A DNA stretch of 7,529 nt. Source: an uncultured Propionibacteriaceae bacterium (GTDB lineage: Bacteria > Actinomycetota > Actinomycetes > Propionibacteriales > Propionibacteriaceae). Under the pieces are notes generated by a model. That model did not search any database, was not told the DNA's origin, and was given only the letters and a program-made list of their open reading frames with translations. Below are positions 1 through 7,213 of the stretch, piece by piece; within the stretch, counting starts at the first letter, position 1; every line of letters starts with the position of its first letter. Where the stretch lies: assembly GCA_937859105.1 (NCBI GenBank), contig CALMAD010000425.1, forward strand, positions 1 to 7,529, given 5' to 3'. The position numbers and the translations under genes are program-made.

Positions 1-448
1 TGACGTCCTCGAAACGAGAATCGCTGCGGCCGTTGGACATCGCCTGGTTCTGCAGGGGGCACTCGCCGCCCTTGTCGCAGATCGGGCAGTCGAGAGGGTG
101 GTTGATGAGCAGCAGCTCCAGCATCCCCTCCTGCGCACGCTTGGCGACATCGGATGAGAGCTGGGTCTTGATTTGCATGTTCGGCGCGCATTCCAGCGTG
201 CAGGACGCCTGCGGCTTCGGCATGCCTCGGCCGTTGCCGGCGTCGGGAACCTCGACCAGGCACTGGCGGCAGGCGCCGACCGGGTCGAGCAGCGGGTGGT
301 CGCAGAAGCGCGGGATCGCGACGCCGATCATCTCCGCGGCGCGGATGGCCAGCGTGCCCTTGGGCACCTGCACCTCGATCCCGTCGATGAAGACGCTGAT
401 CAGGTCGGGCTTCTTGACGCCGGCCTCCGCCTTCGTGTCGACGCTCAT
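1..448 (-). CDS. nuoG: NADH-quinone oxidoreductase subunit G, N-terminal part (cut by window edge)
   Basis: This is the start of the large iron-sulfur subunit of complex I, which passes electrons from NuoF through a chain of Fe-S clusters toward NuoB. The 149 visible residues stay open to the window edge; the full family protein is several hundred residues longer. A ferredoxin-like 2Fe-2S domain covers about residues 16-100, with ligands C49, C60, C63 and C83 (C-x10-C-x2-C-x19-C). Next is the His/Cys-ligated 4Fe-4S site H117, C121, C124, C130 (H-x3-C-x2-C-x5-C), in the typical [20 protein letters not shown] context. The ligands of the next 4Fe-4S cluster lie beyond the edge. An additional cysteine, C87, follows the fourth 2Fe-2S ligand; I take it as a lineage variation. 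The ATG at 448-446 overlaps the nuoF stop (ATGA) and has a strong AAGGAGG at 461-455, six bases upstream. Identity is very secure. Confidence 0.97.
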   Translation of the reverse strand, partial: MSVDTKAEAGVKKPDLISVFIDGIEVQVPKGTLAIRAAEMIGVAIPRFCDHPLLDPVGACRQCLVEVPDAGNGRGMPKPQASCTLECAPNMQIKTQLSSDVAKRAQEGMLELLLINHPLDCPICDKGGECPLQNQAMSNGRSDSRFEDV

Positions 449-1827
449 GCCAGGCCTCCTTCGTGCACGGGCTCAGCGGCGCCGTCGCCCGGGTTCGAGT
501 CCCGTTCGGGGTACTCGGCGGGCGGGGTCCGCGGGGTGAACAGGGCGCTCTTCTCGTAGGGGAACAGCTCCCAGGCGGGCGTGCCGTACCCCTGCTCGAA
601 CTCCTCACGGAAGTGTTTGACCGCCGAGGTGACGCAGGCGACCGCGCCGTCGGCGAGCGCGCAGAACGAGCGGCCGCCGATGCTGGTGCAGATGTCGAGC
701 AGCTTGTCGACGTCGCCCTCGACGGCCTCGCCCGCCTCGAACTTTTTCAGCAGCTGCACGAGCCACCACGAGCCCTCGCGGCACGGCGTGCACTTGCCGC
801 AACTCTCGTGCTTGTAGAACTCGACCCACCGCAGCGTGGTCCGGACGACCGAGACGGTCTCGTCGAAGATCTGCAGGGCCTTGGTGCCCAGCATCGTGCC
901 CGCGCCCGCCATGCCCTCGTAGTCGAGAGGAAGGTCGAGGTCGTCGCCCGTCAGGATCGGCGTCGAGCTTCCCCCCGGCGTCCAGAACTTCAACCGATGA
1001 CCGTTGCGGACGCCGCCGGCCAGTTCCAGCAGCTCGCGGAGCGTGACGCCGAGCGGCGCCTCGAACTGGCCCGGCCGGACGACGTGGCCCGACAGCGAGT
1101 AGATCGTGAAGCCCTTGCTCTTCTCGGTGCCCATGCTCTGGAACCAGGCCGCACCGTGGTCGATGATCGCCGGCACCGACGAGATCGACTCGACGTTGTT
1201 GATCACCGTGGGGCACGCGTAGAGGCCCGCGACGGCCGGGAACGGAGGACGCAGGCGCGGCTGGCCGCGGCGTCCTTCGAGCGAATCGAGCAGCGCCGTC
1301 TCCTCGCCACAGATGTACGCCCCGGCGCCCGCGTGGACGACGACCTCCAGGTCGTAGCCCGAGCCCAGGATGTTCTTGCCGATGTAGCCCGCCGAGTACG
1401 CCTCGCGCACCGCCTGCTGCAGCCGTCGGATCACGTGCAGCACCTCGCCGCGCACGTAGATGAACGCGTAGCGGCAGCCGATCGCGTAGCTGGAGATGAT
1501 GACGCCCTCGACCAGCGTGTGCGGGGACGCCATCAGCAGCGGCATGTCCTTGCACGTGCCCGGCTCCGACTCGTCGGCGTTGACCACGAGGTACTTCGGG
1601 TTCGGGTTGTCCTTCGGGACGAAGCTCCACTTCATGCCCGTCGGGAAGCCCGCGCCGCCGCGTCCGCGGAGGCCGGAATCCTTCACCGTGCCCAGCACGT
1701 CGGCCGCCGGCTGGGCCAGCGCCTTACGCAGCGCGCGGTAGCCGCCGCGCCGCTCGTAGTTGGCGATCTTCCAGGCCCGCTCGTCGCCCCAGTTCGCGCT
1801 GAGGACGGGGGTCAACACGTCGGTCAC
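445..1827 (-). CDS. nuoF: NADH-quinone oxidoreductase subunit F (NADH- and FMN-binding)
   Basis: NuoF is the NADH-oxidising subunit of complex I, on the cytoplasmic tip of the peripheral arm. It takes hydride from NADH onto FMN and passes electrons to its 4Fe-4S cluster and to NuoE/NuoG. The 460-residue protein shows the glycine-rich [10 protein letters not shown] nucleotide-binding motif at 55-64, [11 protein letters not shown] at about 84-94, and [19 protein letters not shown] at 167-185. The 4Fe-4S ligands are C343, C346 and C349 ([11 protein letters not shown]) plus C389. All expected residues are present. The length is close to the family norm of about 430-450, plus a Pro/Glu/Gly-rich C-terminal tail from about residue 430 that carries no recognised domain. 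The start is GTG at 1827-1825, overlapping the nuoE stop as GTGA, with AGGATGG a few bases upstream. The tail contains the hexapeptide RDSNPG, encoded antisense to a tRNA T-arm-like sequence. Confidence 0.98.
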   Translation of the reverse strand: MTDVLTPVLSANWGDERAWKIANYERRGGYRALRKALAQPAADVLGTVKDSGLRGRGGAGFPTGMKWSFVPKDNPNPKYLVVNADESEPGTCKDMPLLMASPHTLVEGVIISSYAIGCRYAFIYVRGEVLHVIRRLQQAVREAYSAGYIGKNILGSGYDLEVVVHAGAGAYICGEETALLDSLEGRRGQPRLRPPFPAVAGLYACPTVINNVESISSVPAIIDHGAAWFQSMGTEKSKGFTIYSLSGHVVRPGQFEAPLGVTLRELLELAGGVRNGHRLKFWTPGGSSTPILTGDDLDLPLDYEGMAGAGTMLGTKALQIFDETVSVVRTTLRWVEFYKHESCGKCTPCREGSWWLVQLLKKFEAGEAVEGDVDKLLDICTSIGGRSFCALADGAVACVTSAVKHFREEFEQGYGTPAWELFPYEKSALFTPRTPPAEYPERDSNPGDGAAEPVHEGGLA

Positions 1828-2603
1828 TTCGCACCATCCTGAGGCTCGTCCGCCGTCACCGGCGGCGGGATGTCAGGGGCCTTCCAGCCCCGGGAACGCG
1901 CGATCTCCAGGCCCAGCAGGGACGCCTCCCCTGCGGTCGGACCCTCGTCGGCGCGGCCGTCGGGGAACCCGGCGAGCACGCGCTCGGCCTCGCGCCACGA
2001 CGTGATGGTCGCGCCGCGGGTGGCGTGCACCTCCTGGCCGGACGCCAGATCGTCCAGCAGTTGGTCGGCCTTCTCGGGGGTCATGTTGTCCATGAACTCC
2101 CAGTTGACCATCATCACCGGGGCGAAGTCGCAGGCGGCGTTGCACTCGAGCCGCTCCAGGGAGAACTCGCCGTCGGGCGTCGTCTCGCCTTCGTGGATGC
2201 CGAGCTTCTCCTCCACCTGCTGCAGCAGGTAGTCGCCGCCCATCACGGCGCACAGCGCCGTGGTGCAGACGCCGACGTGGTGCCGGCCGGCCGGACGCCT
2301 CTTGTACATGGTGTAGAACGTCGCGACGCCCGCCACCTGGGCGGTCGTGATGCCGAGCACCTCGGCGCACGCCTCGATGCCCTTCGGCGAGATGCGGCCG
2401 TCCACGCTCTGCAGCAGGTGCAGCATCGGGAGCAGCGCCGAGCGGCCGTTCGGGTAGCGCGCCGCCAGCTGGCGCATCTCGTCGTACGTCGTCTCGTCGA
2501 TGCTCGTCTCGGTGTCGCTGTAATCGACGCCCCCCGATTCGGGGAAGAACGACTCGAACTCGTGGCCCATCGGGCCGTGAGCGCTGTTGTCGGGATGGCT
2601 CAC
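1824..2603 (-). CDS. nuoE: NADH-quinone oxidoreductase subunit E (2Fe-2S, thioredoxin-like)
   Basis: NuoE is the 24-kDa-type subunit that pairs with NuoF in the NADH dehydrogenase module. Its 2Fe-2S cluster exchanges electrons with the flavin and may act as an antioxidant reservoir. The 259-residue product has a helical N-terminal part (about 35-100, including the conserved [11 protein letters not shown]). A thioredoxin-like domain follows, with cluster ligands C113 and C118 (C-x4-C, CTTALC) and C154 and C158 (C-x3-C, CNAAC). Beyond about residue 195 is a roughly 60-residue extension rich in Pro, Gly, Asp and Glu. The protein is therefore longer than the E. coli subunit of about 166 residues but similar to actinobacterial NuoE. 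The GTG start at 2603-2601 forms a GTGA overlap with the nuoD stop. A strong GGGAGGTG at 2618-2611 lies seven bases upstream and supports this start. Confidence 0.97.
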   Translation of the reverse strand: MSHPDNSAHGPMGHEFESFFPESGGVDYSDTETSIDETTYDEMRQLAARYPNGRSALLPMLHLLQSVDGRISPKGIEACAEVLGITTAQVAGVATFYTMYKRRPAGRHHVGVCTTALCAVMGGDYLLQQVEEKLGIHEGETTPDGEFSLERLECNAACDFAPVMMVNWEFMDNMTPEKADQLLDDLASGQEVHATRGATITSWREAERVLAGFPDGRADEGPTAGEASLLGLEIARSRGWKAPDIPPPVTADEPQDGAK

Positions 2604-3964
2604 CGGTCAACACCTCCCATGACGGGGTCGAGCGAGCCGACGGCGACCACCACATCGGAGATCATCCCGCCCTCGCACTGGATCGGAACGGACTGGAGGT
2701 TGTTGAAGCCTGGGTCGCGCATGTGCGCGCGGTAGGGCCGCGTCCCCCCGTCGGAGACGACGTGGCAACCGAGTTCGCCCTTGGGCGACTCGATCGGTAC
2801 GTAGGCCTGACCGGCCGGCACCCGGAAGCCCTCGGTGACGGTCTTGAAGTGGTGGATCAGCGCCTCCATGGACTCGCCCATGATGTGCTTGATGTGCTCG
2901 TGGCTGTTGCCCTGGCCGTCGGGCCCGATGGCCAGGTCGGCGGGCCAGGCGATCTTCGGGTCGTCGACCCGCGTCGGCTGCCCCACGGACGCCTCCAGCC
3001 GGTCGGCGCACTGCTTGACGATGTGCAGCGACTGCCACATCTCCTCGAGCCGGACGCGGAACCGCGCGTAGCCGTCGCTGGAGGCCCAACCGTCTTCCGG
3101 CTTCCACGCGATCGACTCGAAGTCGTAGGTCTCGTACCCGCAGTAAGGCTGCTGCTTGCGGAGGTCCCAGTTGAAACCGGTCGAGCGGAGCACCGGCCCC
3201 GTGACGCCCATCGCCAGGCAGGCGGCCAGGCTCTGGTAGCCGACGCCCATCATGCGGACCTTGAAGATGGGGTTCTCGTTGCAGAACGCCGCGTACTCCG
3301 GGAGGTGCTTCTCGAGCCAGTCGATGACCGAGCGCAACTGCGTCAGGCCGGTCTCGGGCAGATCGTTCGCGACGCCGCCGGGCCGGATGTAGGCGTGGTT
3401 CATGCGCAGCCCGGTCACGGCCTCGAAGAAGTCGAGGATGACCTCGCGCTCGCGGAAGCCGATCGTCATGACCGTCAGGGCGCCGATCTCCATGCCGCCG
3501 GTCCCGATCGCGACCAGGTGCGACGCGATGCGACACAGCTCCATCATCAGGACGCGGATGGTCTGGGCCCGCTCGGGAATCTGATCCTCGATGCCGAGGA
3601 GGCGCTCGACGCTCATGCAGTAGGCGGCCTCGTTGAACAGGGGCGCCACGTAGTCCATGCGGGTCACGAACGTGGTGCCCTGCACCCACGTCCGGTACTC
3701 CATGTTCTTCTCGATGCCGGTGTGCAGGAAGCCGATGCCCGGGCGGATCGACTTCACCGTCTCGCCGTCACATTCGAGGATCAGACGCATGACGCCGTGC
3801 GTCGACGGGTGCTGCGGTCCCATGTTGATGACGAGCGTCTCGTCCTCACGGTCGGCCTGCTCGCGCGCGATCTCGTCCCAGTCGCCGCCCATGGCGGTGT
3901 AGACACGGTCGGCGACCTGCTCCTCGCCGGGTGCTGCGTAGAAGTCGTGCTCCGTGGCGCTCAT
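2600..3964 (-). CDS. nuoD: NADH-quinone oxidoreductase subunit D (49-kDa type, quinone site)
   Basis: NuoD, with NuoB, builds the quinone-reduction chamber of complex I where the peripheral arm meets the membrane. It is related to the large subunit of NiFe hydrogenases but carries no metal. The 454-residue product has the family landmarks: [11 protein letters not shown] (48-57), [16 protein letters not shown] (78-93), TRMDY (101-105), [11 protein letters not shown] (193-203), ESPKGELG (392-399) and the C-terminal [11 protein letters not shown]. By recalled alignment to Thermus Nqo4, H56 corresponds to quinone-site His38 and Y105 to Tyr87; both are conserved. The acidic partner Asp139 appears as E159 (GGMEIGA). 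The reading frame continues upstream to about 4567, but that part is a shadow of nuoC. The ATG at 3964-3962 overlaps the nuoC stop (ATGA) and has GGAGGAA at 3977-3971, six bases upstream. Confidence 0.98.
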   Translation of the reverse strand: MSATEHDFYAAPGEEQVADRVYTAMGGDWDEIAREQADREDETLVINMGPQHPSTHGVMRLILECDGETVKSIRPGIGFLHTGIEKNMEYRTWVQGTTFVTRMDYVAPLFNEAAYCMSVERLLGIEDQIPERAQTIRVLMMELCRIASHLVAIGTGGMEIGALTVMTIGFREREVILDFFEAVTGLRMNHAYIRPGGVANDLPETGLTQLRSVIDWLEKHLPEYAAFCNENPIFKVRMMGVGYQSLAACLAMGVTGPVLRSTGFNWDLRKQQPYCGYETYDFESIAWKPEDGWASSDGYARFRVRLEEMWQSLHIVKQCADRLEASVGQPTRVDDPKIAWPADLAIGPDGQGNSHEHIKHIMGESMEALIHHFKTVTEGFRVPAGQAYVPIESPKGELGCHVVSDGGTRPYRAHMRDPGFNNLQSVPIQCEGGMISDVVVAVGSLDPVMGGVDR

Positions 3965-4836
3965 CGGTAGTTCCTCCGCTGGTCGGGGGGCGGGACGACC
4001 GCGCCCTTGTACTCGACGGGAATGCCGCCCAGCGGGTAATCCTTCCGCTGGGGGTGCCCGTACCAGTCGTCGGGCATCAGGATGCGGGTGAGGTTCGGGT
4101 GACCGTCGAAGATGACGCCGAACATGTCCCACGTCTCCCGCTCGTGCCAGTCGGCGGCCGGGTAGACCCCGACGACCGACGGGACGTGCGCGTCGCCGTC
4201 GGGCGCCGACGTCTCGACGCGGAGCCGCCGGTTGTGCGTCATCGACTGCAGGTGGTACACGACGTGCAGCTCGGAGCCGGCCTCGTGCGGGTAGTGGACG
4301 CCCGAGACGCTCGCGCACAGCTCGAAGCGCAGGTGGGCGTCGTCGCGGAGGGCCTGCATCGCCTCGAGCAGCTTCTCCCGCGGCACGAAGAACGTCAGCT
4401 CGCCCCGGTCGAGGACGACGCGGTCGAACGGGTTCGGCACCAGCTTCTCCAGCCGGTCGCGCACCGCCTCCTGCCACGAGCCCGACGGCAGCGGCTCGCC
4501 GACGGGGAACTCGACCGTCCGCACGATCTCGCCGTAGCCCGACGTGTCGGGCGACCCGTCGGACCACATGCCCCGACGCGTCGTGATGACCTGCGGCCCC
4601 TCCTGGCGGGCCAACTGGGCCGCGGTGGAGTCGTCGGCCTGCGCGTCCTCCCGCTCGACGCCCGCCGCGGGCGCCGAGCCCGTCTCCTCCGACTTCTCGG
4701 GCGGGGCGGTGTCGACCGGCTTGGGCTTCTCGTCGCCCGCGAAATCGGGCTTGGCGCCCGGACGGCCCGGGGCGGCCTGCGCCTCGTCCTTCGCGGCCTG
4801 GGGGTCGCCCCCGATGCCCGGCTTGGCTTCGCTCAT
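3961..4836 (-). CDS. nuoC: NADH-quinone oxidoreductase subunit C (30-kDa type) with N-terminal extension
   Basis: NuoC is a cofactor-free structural subunit of the complex I connecting module, packed against NuoD and NuoB. The conserved 30-kDa domain spans about residues 105-275. It includes SGVHYPHE (178-184), the family signature region [22 protein letters not shown] (232-253, ending in P-N-L-T-R-I-L) and QRKDYPLGG (263-271). Residues 1 to about 80 are different: low-complexity Ala/Pro/Lys/Glu/Asp sequence without predicted secondary structure, probably a disordered cytoplasmic extension absent from minimal NuoC proteins. The ATG at 4836-4834 overlaps the nuoB stop (ATGA), with GAAGGGG about eight bases upstream. 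That makes the extension translated, rather than an artefact of a mistaken start. NuoC is separate from NuoD here, unlike the fused NuoCD of E. coli. Confidence 0.97.
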   Translation of the reverse strand: MSEAKPGIGGDPQAAKDEAQAAPGRPGAKPDFAGDEKPKPVDTAPPEKSEETGSAPAAGVEREDAQADDSTAAQLARQEGPQVITTRRGMWSDGSPDTSGYGEIVRTVEFPVGEPLPSGSWQEAVRDRLEKLVPNPFDRVVLDRGELTFFVPREKLLEAMQALRDDAHLRFELCASVSGVHYPHEAGSELHVVYHLQSMTHNRRLRVETSAPDGDAHVPSVVGVYPAADWHERETWDMFGVIFDGHPNLTRILMPDDWYGHPQRKDYPLGGIPVEYKGAVVPPPDQRRNYR

Positions 4837-5387
4837 CGCATGAGCCCCTTCATCTCGAGGGTCGACGGCGCGACGAGCGCGTCGGCCTCGGCCTGCTCGC
4901 GCAGCTTGTCGCGGTGCTTGCCCATCGGATCCTTCAGGACCATCTCACGCAGCTTGAACATGCCGTCGATCAGCATGTCGGGCCGCGGCGGGCACCCCGG
5001 GACGTAGATGTCGACCGGCACGATGTGGTCGCCGCCCTGCACGATCGCGTAGTTGTTGAACATGCCGCCGGAGCTGGCGCACACGCCCATCGCCATGACC
5101 CACTTGGGGTTCGGCATCTGGTCGTAGACCTGCCGCATCACCGGCGCGAACTTCTGGCTCACGCGGCCCGAGATGATCATGAGGTCGGCCTGACGCGGCG
5201 ACGCGCGGAAGACCTCCTGCCCCCAGCGGCCGGCGTCGAAGCGCGGCGTGCCGAAGGCCATCATCTCGATCGCGCAGCACGCGATGCCGAAGGTGGCCGG
5301 CCAGAACGACGTGCGCCGCATCCAGCCCGCGACGGCCTCGACCGTCGTCAGCAGGACGCCCTCGGGCACCTTGTCTTCGAGACCCAT
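4833..5387 (-). CDS. nuoB: NADH-quinone oxidoreductase subunit B (terminal 4Fe-4S cluster N2)
   Basis: NuoB holds the last iron-sulfur cluster (N2), which donates electrons to quinone in the chamber shared with NuoD. The 184-residue product has the four expected ligands: the tandem cysteines C37 and C38 ([10 protein letters not shown]), C103 ([14 protein letters not shown]) and C132 ([10 protein letters not shown]). The conserved [20 protein letters not shown] and [17 protein letters not shown] segments lie between them. Residues from about 148 form a charged C-terminal tail. The ATG at 5387-5385 is preceded by GAGAGGGG (about 5402-5395) seven bases upstream. It lies 13 bp after the nuoA stop, the only non-overlapping junction between nuo genes in the window. 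Confidence 0.98.
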   Translation of the reverse strand: MGLEDKVPEGVLLTTVEAVAGWMRRTSFWPATFGIACCAIEMMAFGTPRFDAGRWGQEVFRASPRQADLMIISGRVSQKFAPVMRQVYDQMPNPKWVMAMGVCASSGGMFNNYAIVQGGDHIVPVDIYVPGCPPRPDMLIDGMFKLREMVLKDPMGKHRDKLREQAEADALVAPSTLEMKGLMR

Positions 5388-5400
5388 CTGTCTACCCCTC

Positions 5401-5760
5401 TCAGTCCCAGGTCATGCCGCCGCGGCGGTACTCGTAGAAGTACGCGATGCACAGCAGGAGCAGGAAGAACACCATCGCGAGCACCGTGAACAGCGGCAGC
5501 CGGTCGAACGCGACCGCCCACGGGTACAGGAACGCGATCTCGATGTCGAAGATGATGAACATCATCGCGGTGATGTAGTACTTCACCGGCACGCGCCCGC
5601 CGCCCACCGGCCGCGGCGTCGGGTCGATGCCGCACTCGTACGGCAGGTACTTCGTGTTGTTGTGGCGCTTCGGCCCGATGAAGAGCGAGGCGACCACCAT
5701 CACCCCCAGCAGGACCGCTGAGAAGGCGAGCACTCCGAGGATCGGAACGTAGGGGCTCAT
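5401..5760 (-). CDS. nuoA: NADH-quinone oxidoreductase subunit A (membrane)
   Basis: NuoA is a small three-helix membrane subunit at the heel of complex I, next to the quinone entrance and NuoH. The 119-residue product has transmembrane segments at about 5-29, 62-85 and 88-109. The conserved loop [12 protein letters not shown] contains C43, the loop cysteine whose exposure changes between active and deactive states in mitochondrial homologues. Helix 2 carries the typical acidic pair D72 and E74 in [13 protein letters not shown] chose ATG at 5760-5758 because AGAAGGG (5776-5770) sits nine bases upstream and the family consensus begins near here. Upstream in-frame candidates at 5769 and 5787 would place this ribosome-binding site against or inside the gene. 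The gene starts 28 bp after the reductase stop with no terminator between them. Confidence 0.96.
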   Translation of the reverse strand: MSPYVPILGVLAFSAVLLGVMVVASLFIGPKRHNNTKYLPYECGIDPTPRPVGGGRVPVKYYITAMMFIIFDIEIAFLYPWAVAFDRLPLFTVLAMVFFLLLLCIAYFYEYRRGGMTWD

Positions 5761-5769
5761 CGCGTCCAT

Positions 5770-5776
5770 CCCTTCT
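5770..5776 (-). promoter_or_regulatory. Ribosome binding site deciding the nuoA start
   Basis: AGAAGGG on the minus strand lies nine bases before the ATG at 5760. It is directly adjacent to the alternative ATG at 5769, too close to serve that codon. It therefore favours the shorter NuoA beginning MSPYVPILG. Confidence 0.65.
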
Positions 5777-5788
5777 GGTGAGCACACA

Positions 5789-7075
5789 TCATGCTGCAGG
5801 AACCACCTTCGTCGCAGCCGTAATCACCCGGTCCATCCAATCACCATTCTGGGTGTCGTAGAGGTGAGCGAGCAGTTTCATCGTGAACTTCATGAGCGTG
5901 GGCCTCGGGAGCCCGTACTCCGTACAGACGTGCATCACGCGGGGGTTGTTGATCAGCTTCACGAAGATCGTTCCCAGACGGAAGTATCCCCCCAGCGTGT
6001 CCTTCAGCGCGACGGGGTAATGCTGAAGCGCCTTCTCGGCCGACGGGCTCCCCGGCCCGCGGAAGTGGGCCTCGGCCACGGCGTCCGCGGCCAGTTCGGC
6101 CGACTCCATCGCGTAGGCGATTCCCTCGCCGTTGAACGGGGAGATCATGCCCCCCGAATCCCCCACCAGCAGCAGGCCGCGCGTGTAGAGGGGCTGCCTG
6201 TTGAAGCACATCGGCAGCGCCGCCCCGCGCACAGGCCCGACGGGGGTGCGGAACCCCCACTCGGGCGGCGTCGCGCCCAGCCACCGGCGCAGCATGTCGC
6301 GGTAGTCGACCTTGCCGAGGGCCGTCGCGCTCGTGGCGACGGTGCCGAGCCCGACGTTCACCAGCCCGTTGCCGAGCGGGAACGCCCACCCGTAGCCGGG
6401 CATGAGGTTCGATTCTTTGGGCTTGCCATCCCACAGTTCCAGCCACGAGTCGAGGTAGGGCTCGCGGTCGCGGGGGCTCTCGACGTAAGTGCGCACGGCG
6501 ACGCCCATCGGACGGTCGTCGCGCTTGGTCAGGCCCATCGCCAGCCCGAGCCGGGAGCTGTTGCCGTCGGCGGCGACGACGAAGGGGGCGCGGAACTCGC
6601 GCCCGTCCTTGCACCGGACGCCGACGATGCGGTCGCTGTGGCGGTCGATGATCGGATCGGTCACGTTGGCCTGCTCGTACAGCCGGACGCCGCCCGCCTC
6701 GGCGTGTCGGGCCAACAACTCGTCGAACTCGGTGCGCGCGCGGGCGAGCCCGTAGGACGGGAACTCGGCCAGCTCGGGCCACGGGAGGATGAGTTCCCCC
6801 GTGGGGCCGCCGTGGACGCGCAGACCGTGATTGTGATGCCACCCGGCGGCCTCCGACGTGTCGATGCCCAGTCGGATCAGCTGCTTCGTGACGCGCGGCG
6901 TGAGGCCGTCGCCACAGATCTTGTCTCGGGGGAAGGACGCCTTTTCGAGGAGCGAGACCGCCAAACCCCGGTTGGCCAAGTAGCGAGCGGCCGTCGAGCC
7001 GCCCGGACCCGCCCCTACCACGATGACGTCGGACTCGGTGACCGGTCCCGGCCGTCCAGCCTGGGCGTCGGTCAT
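5789..7075 (-). CDS. Geranylgeranyl reductase family FAD-dependent oxidoreductase (possibly MenJ-like menaquinone reductase)
   Basis: This 428-residue flavoprotein belongs to the geranylgeranyl reductase family, which saturates double bonds of isoprenoid chains. An N-terminal Rossmann FAD-binding motif, VIVVGAGPGGSTAARYL, lies at 17-33, with the acidic ribose-binding residue E44 at the end of the second strand (LLEK). CGDGLTPR (54-61) matches the family C-x3-L-x-P-R-type motif. AADGNSSRLG is at 168-177, PGYGWAFP (226-233) fits the Y-x-W-x-FP substrate-site motif, and GDSGGMISPFNGEGIAYAME (305-324) is the second FAD-contacting motif. No signal peptide is visible. Position between nuoA and a menF-like gene makes menaquinone-tail reduction, as by mycobacterial MenJ, the best guess. 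Reduction of geranylgeranyl diphosphate or another polyprenyl lipid is also possible. The ATG at 7075-7073 has GGAAGGAG at 7087-7080. Family is secure; substrate is inferred. Confidence 0.88.
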   Translation of the reverse strand: MTDAQAGRPGPVTESDVIVVGAGPGGSTAARYLANRGLAVSLLEKASFPRDKICGDGLTPRVTKQLIRLGIDTSEAAGWHHNHGLRVHGGPTGELILPWPELAEFPSYGLARARTEFDELLARHAEAGGVRLYEQANVTDPIIDRHSDRIVGVRCKDGREFRAPFVVAADGNSSRLGLAMGLTKRDDRPMGVAVRTYVESPRDREPYLDSWLELWDGKPKESNLMPGYGWAFPLGNGLVNVGLGTVATSATALGKVDYRDMLRRWLGATPPEWGFRTPVGPVRGAALPMCFNRQPLYTRGLLLVGDSGGMISPFNGEGIAYAMESAELAADAVAEAHFRGPGSPSAEKALQHYPVALKDTLGGYFRLGTIFVKLINNPRVMHVCTEYGLPRPTLMKFTMKLLAHLYDTQNGDWMDRVITAATKVVPAA

Positions 7076-7079
7076 CGCG

Positions 7080-7087
7080 CTCCTTCC
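7080..7087 (-). promoter_or_regulatory. Ribosome binding site deciding the reductase start
   Basis: GGAAGGAG on the minus strand ends four bases before the ATG at 7075. A longer in-frame reading from GTG at 7108 would bury this site inside the coding region and add 11 residues unlike the family, so the shorter start is preferred. Confidence 0.7.
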
Positions 7088-7101
7088 GGTTGCGGATCCG
7101 C

Positions 7102-7114
7102 CCACCACGGGTGG
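7102..7114 (-). other. Small inverted repeat in the reductase leader
   Basis: CCACC and GGTGG flank a three-base centre, giving a perfect five-base-pair GC-rich stem in the presumed 5' leader of the reductase-nuo transcript, about 14 bases before its ribosome binding site. It could be a weak leader hairpin or a protein-binding site. It has no U-tract and is not a terminator. It may be chance in GC-rich sequence. Confidence 0.25.
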
Positions 7115-7124
7115 ATGCGGGGTC

Positions 7125-7130
7125 AGTCTA
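7125..7130 (-). promoter_or_regulatory. Candidate -10 box for the reductase-nuo transcript
   Basis: TAGACT on the minus strand fits the TANNNT -10 pattern of actinobacterial housekeeping promoters. It would start transcription near 7118 and give a leader of roughly 40 bases before the ATG at 7075. No convincing -35 hexamer is present; GGAAAC lies about 16 bases upstream. As no other promoter-like gap is visible down to nuoG, it may drive the whole run. Confidence 0.45.
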
Positions 7131-7131
7131 G

Positions 7132-7152
7132 GGAAAAAGCGCGCGAGTTTCC
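7132..7152. other. Imperfect palindrome between divergent promoters (candidate operator)
   Basis: GGAAA at 7132-7136 is mirrored by TTTCC at 7148-7152 around an alternating GCGCGC core. The element abuts the minus-strand -10 box and covers its -35 region, where a regulator could act. Only the outer five bases on each side and the core are symmetric, so this is a weak call. Confidence 0.25.
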
Positions 7153-7199
7153 TCTCTTTCCAAGCCCGGCGCGATTCCTGCGGAAGGACGGCGCAGGAC

Positions 7200-7205
7200 T
7201 AGGCT
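7200..7205 (+). promoter_or_regulatory. Candidate -10 box for a leaderless menF-like mRNA
   Basis: TAGGCT matches TANNNT and ends eight bases before the GTG at 7214. Transcription would start at or within a base or two of the start codon, giving a leaderless mRNA, a common arrangement in actinobacteria. In keeping with this, no good Shine-Dalgarno sequence lies at the usual distance before the GTG. The -35 region is poor; TTCCTG at 7175-7180 is the nearest candidate. Confidence 0.5.
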
Positions 7206-7213
7206 CTCGACCC

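Noticed and set aside
430..515. Possible tRNA gene ending near 515 on the plus strand
   Set aside because: Only the T-arm-like part is present. I find no matching acceptor 5' strand, D-arm or anticodon arm upstream, and no CCA after the discriminator position.
463..1842. Long plus-strand open frame antisense to nuoF (459 codons), with similar ones at 2723-3970 and 3931-5007
   Set aside because: Arg/Val/Asp/His-rich translations with no recognisable motifs, exactly opposite well-conserved nuo genes. Such frames are expected in high-GC DNA when the real gene has G/C at third positions.
3965..4567. In-frame upstream extension of nuoD to about 4567
   Set aside because: It lies inside nuoC in another frame and is Arg/Ala/Pro-rich. 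The ATGA overlap, the ribosome binding site and the family length all favour the start at 3964.
5761..5787. Longer nuoA start (GTG at 5787 or ATG at 5769)
   Set aside because: The AGAAGGG site fits only the ATG at 5760, and the added residues do not resemble NuoA N-termini.
7076..7108. Longer reductase start at GTG 7108
   Set aside because: It would enclose the strong GGAAGGAG site and add 11 residues not expected before the flavin-binding strand.
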